The notes under the pieces were generated by a model. It was not told the DNA's origin. It saw only the letters and a list, made by a program, of their open reading frames with translations, and made no database searches. Of a stretch of 64,000 nucleotides of DNA, positions 58,093 through 64,000 are shown one piece after another; position 1 is the stretch's first letter; the number at the start of each line of letters is the position of its first letter. Origin of the DNA: Arabidopsis thaliana. Its lineage: Eukaryota > Streptophyta > Magnoliopsida > Brassicales > Brassicaceae. The position numbers and the translations under genes were made by a program. The stretch covers positions 9,920,001 through 9,984,000 of the forward strand of contig NC_003076.8 in the NCBI RefSeq assembly GCF_000001735.4, written 5' to 3'.

Positions 58093-58389
58093 ATGACTAA
58101 TTTATACTCGATTCCCTTCAATAGCAAAGCCTCTGTTTCCACCCAAGTCTTTCTCTTCTTCTTTGCCTTTGTCCATGTCATCATTCAAGTCAACATTCTT
58201 CTTCTGACGTGGCATCATCCTTACATGGATCGTATCAATACGCTTGAGGTTGTGTGTTGGTGGTGTTTCTGGATTTGTGTGTTGCTTTTTATGGTAGGTC
58301 TTGGAATAAAGACACTTGCTTTTTGTTCAGTTCGAGTTTTGCGTTTTCTAGAATCCAAAACAATATTAGTTCATAGCTTGATGAAATAA
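58093..58389 (+). CDS. Small hydrophobic protein, unknown (tentative)
   Basis: 98-residue frame from ATG 58093. Residues about 18-40 (VFLFFFAFVHVIIQVNILLL) and 52-78 (VVCWWCFWICVLLFMVGLGI) look like two membrane-spanning segments. No family recognised, no clear promoter, and it could be a chance frame in pyrimidine-rich DNA. Confidence 0.3.
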   Translation: MTNLYSIPFNSKASVSTQVFLFFFAFVHVIIQVNILLLTWHHPYMDRINTLEVVCWWCFWICVLLFMVGLGIKTLAFCSVRVLRFLESKTILVHSLMK

Positions 58390-58586
58390 TCTAGGCTCCA
58401 TTTGTCATCTCTCTTATAATTGGCAAACCAATGATTTATGAAACCGCAAAGTCGGGTTATCTAGAATCGGTTTCCATAAGCTATGTTTAATATTCTGGTT
58501 TTGTTGAATAAAACCGGTTATGACAAAACCGGTGAAGCAACTAAGAGCACGTACATAGAGTATCATTAGTAAATTTTTAATATTAA

Positions 58587-58612
58587 TTAGATTATAACCC
58601 GCGGTACACCGT
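58587..58612 (-). mobile_element. Helitron-type 3' terminus, decayed
   Basis: Minus strand reads a degenerate hairpin CTACGGTGTACCGCGGG, short spacer and CTAA (58590-58587), fitting CTRR. Following sequence up to 58750 matches parts of 42976-43090 (for example TTACAATTGTTATTAAGTAAC). Confidence 0.5.
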
Positions 58613-59172
58613 AGAGACAATTAATTTTTTTAAATTAGTATATATAAAAGTCTGCAAATTATATTTATCTATAAAAATAAATATTTTTTATAGTTTACAA
58701 TTGTTATTAAGTAACATCTTTTCAAACTCGTTCCGTCAAACCCGTCCCGTTAAAAAAATCCACGGTACACCGCTAATTTAAATAAATATTTTACAGGATT
58801 GCAATTATATTTTAGTTTGTCAAACAAATTTTTGTTTTAAATAGTTGTCGAAATCTAGTTCAAATATTGGAGAAATAAGATTTAATGAACTGATAAGAAA
58901 TGTATTTAGGTGAGTTTTGCTCATTTTAAGGGATTGCAATTGTATTTTGGTTTGTCAAATATTTTTTGTTTTAAATAGTTTCCAAAATCTAGTTCAAATT
59001 TTGGAGAAATCTGCGTGATATATGGGATTGAAATATGTTTGGAATATTTTTTGTTTGTTAATCAATTCATTGCCAAAAGAAAACCAATAATTAAAAGCAG
59101 TGACAGCCATTGTAAATAAGTTCCAACTCCAAGATTTATTTCACAAAATGGCTGCAAAAATGTATATGTAGA
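58613..59172. repeat. Helitron-derived and duplicated AT-rich DNA
   Basis: TTGCAATTATATTTTAGTTTGTCAAA (58800) and TTGCAATTGTATTTTGGTTTGTCAAA (58934) with their flanks form a tandem duplication with a period of about 135 bases. No coding content. Confidence 0.5.
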
Positions 59173-59280
59173 TTTTAATGTTTATTTATTGTTTAAAATT
59201 TTGTATGATACTTATATGGTTTTTGGTGATATTGTTACCAGTATAATAAAAAATCTCAAACAATAAATAGACATTAAAAT
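59173..59280. repeat. Imperfect inverted repeat of LTR-edge-like sequence
   Basis: Left arm 59173-59212 (ATTTTAATGTTTATTTATTG...GTATGATAC) pairs imperfectly with 59240-59280. The left arm, TGTTTAAAATTTTGTATGATAC, resembles the start of the LTR at 63289, so these may be two facing LTR-edge fragments of the same copia family. Confidence 0.45.
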
Positions 59281-59363
59281 TAATACTAAAAAATTGTTAA
59301 TAATACTCATTGAATATCAACTATGTGCATGCTCTAAGACCATGTTTATATGAACAACACAGC

Positions 59364-61820
59364 TCAAAACGACAGATCTTTGAGAAGATTGACAATCCAT
59401 GTGATTTCTGAAACTGTTTCTGACATGGCTCTATATTCTACTTCAGTGGAACTCTTGGCTACTGTAGGTTGTTTTCTTGATGACCAAGAGATGAGGTTGT
59501 TGCCTAGAAAAGTGCAGAAACCTCCAGTGGATCTCCTTGTAGAGTGACAACCAGCATGATCGCTATCACTGTAAGCCCTCAATTTACAATCTGTATCCTT
59601 GTTGAAGGAGATTCCCATTGTAGTGGTACCCTTGACATATCTCAGGATCCGTTTGAGCAAGTGAAAATCTGATAAAGTAGGAGCATGCATCTTCTGACAA
59701 ACATAGTTAACAGAGAATTGAATATCTCGTCTTGTGAGTGTCAGATACTATAATCTCCCTGCCAAGCTACAAAAATAAGTTGGATTTTCGAAGAGCTCAG
59801 ATTGATGAGGAGCATTATCTAGCTGAATTGGTAGTGGTGTAGCTACTGGTGAGCAGTCTTTCATGGCTGTAATGATTAGTAGATCTTAAGCATACTTTTG
59901 TTGGGATAGAAAGAGACCTTTTTGATGAAATTGAGCCTGAATTCCCAAAAAATAGTTTAGTTTGCCTAGATCTTTCATCTTAAACTGCTTGTTGAGTTCA
60001 TTGAGGAGATTGGATAGTAGTTTTGAGCTGTTCCTAGTGATCACCATATCATCGACGTAGAGTAGAAGCATGATGACATCTGATTTCTTTACGCAGACAA
60101 AAAGTGAGGGATCTGAGAAACTGCACATAAAACCAAAAGAGATTAAGAAGTTACTGAATTTATCAAACCAAGCTCGTGGAGACTGTTTTAATCCGTAGAG
60201 AGACTTGTGTAGCAGACACACATGATTTGGTAAGGCCTTGTTGATAAAATCAGCTGGTTGTTTCATATACACAGTTTCAGTAAGATCTCCATGAAGAAAG
60301 GCGTTCTTTACATCCATTTGCTTCAGTTCCCAATTCATGATGGTTGCAAGGTGCAGGACTGCTCTAACGGTAGCTGATCTAACCACAGGGCTGTAAGTCT
60401 CAAGGTAATCAATTCCCTCTTCTTGGTTGAAGCCCTGAGCTACTAGTCTTGACTTATACTTGTCTAGAGATCCATCTGCTAGGAGTTTGATTCTGAAAAC
60501 CCACTTGGAACCTAGAACGTTCATGTGTGTTTAAAAGGTACTATAGACCAAGTATTTGTTTCAGAACAATTTTCCATTTCTTCAACCGTTGCAGCAGTCC
60601 ACTTTTCATCTTTTAAAGCTTCAGTGACTGTTTTTGGTGTTGGATGAGAAATTTTATGTGTAAGCAGTGCATACCTTTTATTTGGTTTGCTAATGCCTGT
60701 CTTTGATCTTGTAACCATAGGATGAGTTGACTCTGTAGTTTTGATGACGTCTGATGTTGATTGCTCTTGGTCAGAAGATGACGAAGCAACGCTGTTGCCT
60801 ATAGGATCAAGATCTAAGCTTGTCGTACACTCAGGACGTTGCTCATCACTTCTAGACAATCGCTGTTGAGGAAGAATCATTTGGAGAGGTGTAACACTTA
60901 TTGGATCAACAACCATAAGCTGCAAATTTTCAGTAGTCTTCCCTTGTACATTTGAATCAATAGGATGACTTACTGGTATTAATTATGGCTGTTGTTGATT
61001 TTCTGTTGTTGCAGGTGCTTAACTGAACTAATCATCAGCTTCTGGAGGTAAAAAGGTAGAGAGTCCTTTTAACCAAGCTGCAAACAAAGGAGTTGAAGAT
61101 GCATTCTGTTGATCTGTGTAAGTGTCTGCAAACGGAAAGAACTCTTCTGCAAACAAGACATGCCGACTTATATAAACTCGGCCTGTTGGTGGATAGAAGC
61201 AGCGATACCCTTTGTATTTTTCATTATACATGAGAAAAATGTATTTTAGAGATCGTGGATCAAACTTTGTGCGAGCATAATCTCTGAGAGTTGGGAAGCA
61301 AGCACATCCAAAGATTCTTAGAGCAGAATAGTTTGGAGTTTTACCGAAGAGAGCTTCATGAGGACTGACATTAGTTGCAAGAGCTGTTGTTGGTAAGAGA
61401 TTGCAGAGAAAATTTGCTGTGAAGAAAGCTTCAACCCAAAAATTTTGTGGAGTTTTGCTTTGAAACATTAGAGTAAGCCCCATTTATGTTAGCTATCTAT
61501 GTTTCCTTTCTGCCATACCATTTTGTAGAGGTGTGTGAGGACATGATATGAAATGTTGTATCCCTGAATCTTGTAAATGCTTGAGAAATCTTTGACTAAT
61601 GAATTCTTCTCCTCCATCACTCTGAAAAGTTCCAATTTTTGTTTGCAAAAGGTTTTCAACAAGATTCTGAAACTTGATGAATATTGAGCAAAAATCTGAT
61701 TTCCTCTTTAATGGATAGAACCAACAGAATCTTGATAGATTATCGATGAAGATTACATAGTACTGAAAACCTTGAACAGAAGAAACAGGAGCTGGACCCC
61801 AAAGATCACAGTGAACTCTC
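59364..61820 (-). pseudogene. Copia pol remnant (integrase, RT, RNase H)
   Basis: Pieces lie in several frames: integrase core about 61820-61490 and 61483-61028 (including FGCACFPTLRDYA), the linker 60925-60521, RT 60524-59886 with MDVKNAFLHGDL and YVDDMVIT, and RNase H 59690-59364 with AYSDSDHAGC and SSTEVEYRAMSE. Breaks lie near 61484, 61028-60925, 60521-60524 and 59886-59700. Protein-level similarity to the first copia element is high throughout. Confidence 0.87.
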
Positions 61821-61821
61821 T

Positions 61822-62856
61822 CTAGGGGTCTTGAAGCATTAAAGCCAACTGACCATTATTGGTGATGTGAGCTGTTGCTGCAGAGTCAGGAACCCAAGCA
61901 CCATCATCAGTAAAATCAGTAATGTGCAAAGCAGAGAACGTAGCAGCAGCAGCTTCAGAATGCTGATAGCTTTCATCGAAGCGATACCAACATTGAAGAG
62001 CAGGATGTCCTCTTTTGCCACAGATCTGACAAGTTGGTCTTTCACTAGGAGAGGAAGACTGAGAACCTGAAGAGGGAAACTGTTGCTGAAAACCTCGACC
62101 TCTGGTTGAGTAGTTTCTGCGTCCTCTTCCTTTTGATCCTTTGCCTCGACCTTGATTGTTGAATGTACCAAAAGCAAGATGCGGAGAAACGTCCGTTGTG
62201 TTGTAGCTTTGCATCCTATCATCAAAGCCTTTGAGACGATGCATGATTTCAGCGTAGGTTGGGCCAGGAAAGGTATCTAAGGTATTCTCAAGCGAAGTGA
62301 TGAGAGGTTCATATTCACGGGTTAAACCATGAACCATTGCAAAAATTTTCATCTTCTCTGTAACAAGACTCCCAACTGAAGCAAGCTGGTCACAAATAGT
62401 CTTGAGACAACGCAAATATTCATCCATGGTTTTTCCTTCTTTTGACAAACCATGGAGACGGCGCTGAAGCTCAAAGACACGAGATGCAGAGATTCGATTG
62501 AAATGACCAACAAGATTTAGCCATACCTCTTGAGATGTTTTAGATCCAACAACCACACTGAGAATGTCTTCAGAAAGCGAACCCAGAAGCCACGCCTTGA
62601 CAACTTGATCTGAACGGTGCCAAGCTTCGTAGTCTGGATTTGCAACTGTATTTGTGTGACCTTCAATGTGAGGAACCGGAATGGTGCTTGCTAGAACAGA
62701 GATGCTACCGGTGACAAAACCAAAAAGACCTTGACCAGAGAGAAACGATTCAAACTGTGATTTCCACAGTAAGTAGTTGCGATCTATAAGAGTTACAGTA
62801 ACGCAATTTGAGATGTTTAGTGGAGGACATGAGTAAACTTCCATGGATTTGTCCAT
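61822..62856 (-). pseudogene. Copia gag-protease remnant
   Basis: 344-codon frame starting MDKSMEVYSCPPL. It keeps the UBN2-type gag region (RNYLLWKSQFESFLSG), a CCHC knuckle (CQICGKRGHPALQC) and a protease site changed to DSAAT instead of DSGAT. Right after the protease start the sequence jumps to the integrase region, so about 180 residues including the pre-integrase zinc module are missing. Confidence 0.87.
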
Positions 62857-62869
62857 GGCTATGATACCA
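62857..62869 (-). promoter_or_regulatory. Primer-binding site of the second copia element
   Basis: TGGTATCATAGCC on the minus strand directly after the LTR end, one base different from the first element's TGGTATCAGAGCC. Confidence 0.75.
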
Positions 62870-63289
62870 TGAAGATATGAAGCTTAGATGGAAAAATCTT
62901 TCTTTTGATTTTATTTCATTCAGCCTATTTTGTGATTACAACGATACATTGGTTTTATAGTTTCTATTTCTTAACCTAATGTATCCTTGATTTGCTTAGC
63001 TGTCTATTGATAATCACGTGGCATAGCTATCATCACACAATCTGAGAGCGTCGTAACGGTTCCTTGTCGTCACTTCCGTATCTGATGATACAGATTGCTC
63101 TGCTGATCTTCTGTATTTGTCGCTTGTTGCAGGTAGCCGTTGTATGGAGATGAGCTTTGGTGAAGACCGAATCGCATTGGGCTTCTGTATCTTTTGGCCC
63201 ATTTGCAAAGATCTATCGTTTTGAGCTGTGATTTTATTTGAGTATCATAAACCCAAAAATCATACAAGTATAATACAAAATCTCCAACA
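62870..63289 (-). repeat. Putative 5' LTR of the second copia element
   Basis: Minus strand from TGTTGGAGATTTTG (63289) to ...ATCTTCA (62870) next to the PBS. TG...CA ends support the limits, but without a second LTR or target duplication the outer border is inferred. Confidence 0.6.
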
Positions 63290-63837
63290 ATAAACAAGTT
63301 TGAATATTAATTTTTAATATTCGGGATCCGTTTATTTTTGGGAACAAATTCAATTTCCTATTTCACCAACCAGATTGAATTCACCACCAAAAGAGATCGA
63401 CGTGTGCCCGACATCAGACTTTGCAAGGCACATACCACCAAGATCTCATCTTTAACGGTGTCCAATCTGCTCCTCCTCATTCATCTCCGCCGTCGACACT
63501 TTGAATCCCATGTATCATCATTCCCGTAAGTAAACTTCCGTCCATAAATTTACGACGGTGGAACCGAGATGAATATGGTGGGGAGACGGTGATGGAGATT
63601 AGATGGAGATGAGATGGAGATAGTGAAGGAAATGGTGATGGAGAAAACATTCACGGCGGCAGAAAAAATATGTTATGAAACCCTAATAGTTAAGTCCCAA
63701 ACAAACTCAAATTCCATCATTTTGTCGTAGTGGGCTAATATTGGACTATTGGGCTTAACATTGATAATGTGTATTTGATTAAGCCCAGGATACAAATATA
63801 ATTTAAGCCCATAATACAAATATGTAGACATATTGAA
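63290..63837. other. Spacer, no gene recognised
   Basis: Short frames only. 63565-63650 is a purine-rich, GGAGAT/GATGGAGA-rich low-complexity stretch. Confidence 0.45.
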
Positions 63838-64000
63838 CGGATGCGGATATTCGGCTCTGATTTTTTTCATAATCCGGATCCGTATCCGGATCCGCCGGAT
63901 TCGTAAATGCTTTATCCGTATCCGGATCCGTCGCACCCGGTTATTCGGTTTTCCGGATCAGATCACGGATCCGGATTTGAATACCCGCGGATAACGGATT
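63838..64000. repeat. GGATCCG-rich subterminal repeat, cut by the window end
   Basis: Many overlapping CCGGATCCG / CGGATCCG / ATCCGTATCCGGATCCG motifs in both orientations. Such clusters are typical of the ends of non-autonomous hAT-type elements in plants. The element continues beyond the window, so class and limits are open. Confidence 0.5.

Larger units (their letters stand above)
59345..63289 (-). mobile_element. Decayed copia retrotransposon, minus strand
   Basis: Same gene order and family as the element at 29204, reversed: putative 5' LTR (63289-62870), PBS, gag, protease, integrase, RT and partial RNase H. It has stops, frameshifts, an internal deletion after protease and no 3' LTR; the RNase H breaks off near 59364. 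It is clearly older than the first element. Confidence 0.88.

Noticed and set aside
1..64000. CRISPR arrays, bacterial operons, riboswitches and ribosome binding sites
   Set aside because: The window is plant nuclear DNA with spliceosomal introns; the only short tandem array is the E2F-like minisatellite, which lacks unique spacers.

Overview
This is plant nuclear DNA, almost certainly from Brassicaceae and close to Arabidopsis: spliced genes with GT-AG introns, AT-rich intergenic DNA, copia, LINE, MULE, hAT, CACTA and Helitron-type elements, and host genes that match an Arabidopsis chromosome 5 set. From memory (not looked up) the host genes correspond, in order, to A. thaliana NF-YC8, an RNI-type F-box/LRR gene, the clade E PP2C EGR2, WPP3, and an AGL90-like MADS gene next to a CDC20.6-like gene (about At5g27910 to At5g27960). 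Here the distances are stretched by transposon insertions, so a relative of A. thaliana (for example A. lyrata, A. halleri or A. arenosa) or another crucifer is more likely than A. thaliana itself.

Layout. 1-20700 is repeat-rich: a Mutator-like element with 262-bp terminal inverted repeats, 10-bp target duplication and an apparently intact spliced transposase (352-4323); a full-length L1-type LINE with 13-bp target duplication but broken ORFs (5080-10564); a Stowaway-like MITE (10918-12384) split by a hAT-like element (10928-12122) that carries about 21 copies of a 28-bp unit, most containing an E2F-type TTTCCCGCC core; a decayed gene relic ending at a Helitron-type 3' terminus (13940); then AT-rich DNA with old duplications. 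20736-24810 holds NF-YC and the 7-exon F-box/LRR gene, both on the minus strand. 29204-34430 is a young copia element (LTRs 469 bp, four differences seen by eye). 38199-40219 is the 5-exon PP2C gene. 40220-54400 is gene-poor, with Helitron-type termini, a PIF/Harbinger-like MITE and a CACTA-like element carrying two copies of a snRNA-gene-like USE plus TATA arrangement. 54467-57601 holds WPP (C-terminal frameshift), a shortened type I MADS gene and a CDC20 fragment lacking its N-terminus, the last two divergent and about 110 bp apart. 59345-63289 is a decayed minus-strand copia related to the first. The window ends inside a GGATCCG-rich repeat.

How they fit together: the host genes do not form a pathway operon. 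They are a conserved neighbourhood of regulators (CCAAT-box factor subunit, SCF adaptor, growth-restricting phosphatase, nuclear-envelope targeting protein, MADS factor, APC/C activator) in which WPP, the MADS gene and CDC20 show decay or truncation. No tRNA, rRNA or CRISPR was seen. The most distinctive signals are the E2F-site array inside the nested hAT-like element, the snRNA-promoter-like tandem repeat inside the CACTA-like element, and the head-to-head truncated MADS/CDC20 pair.
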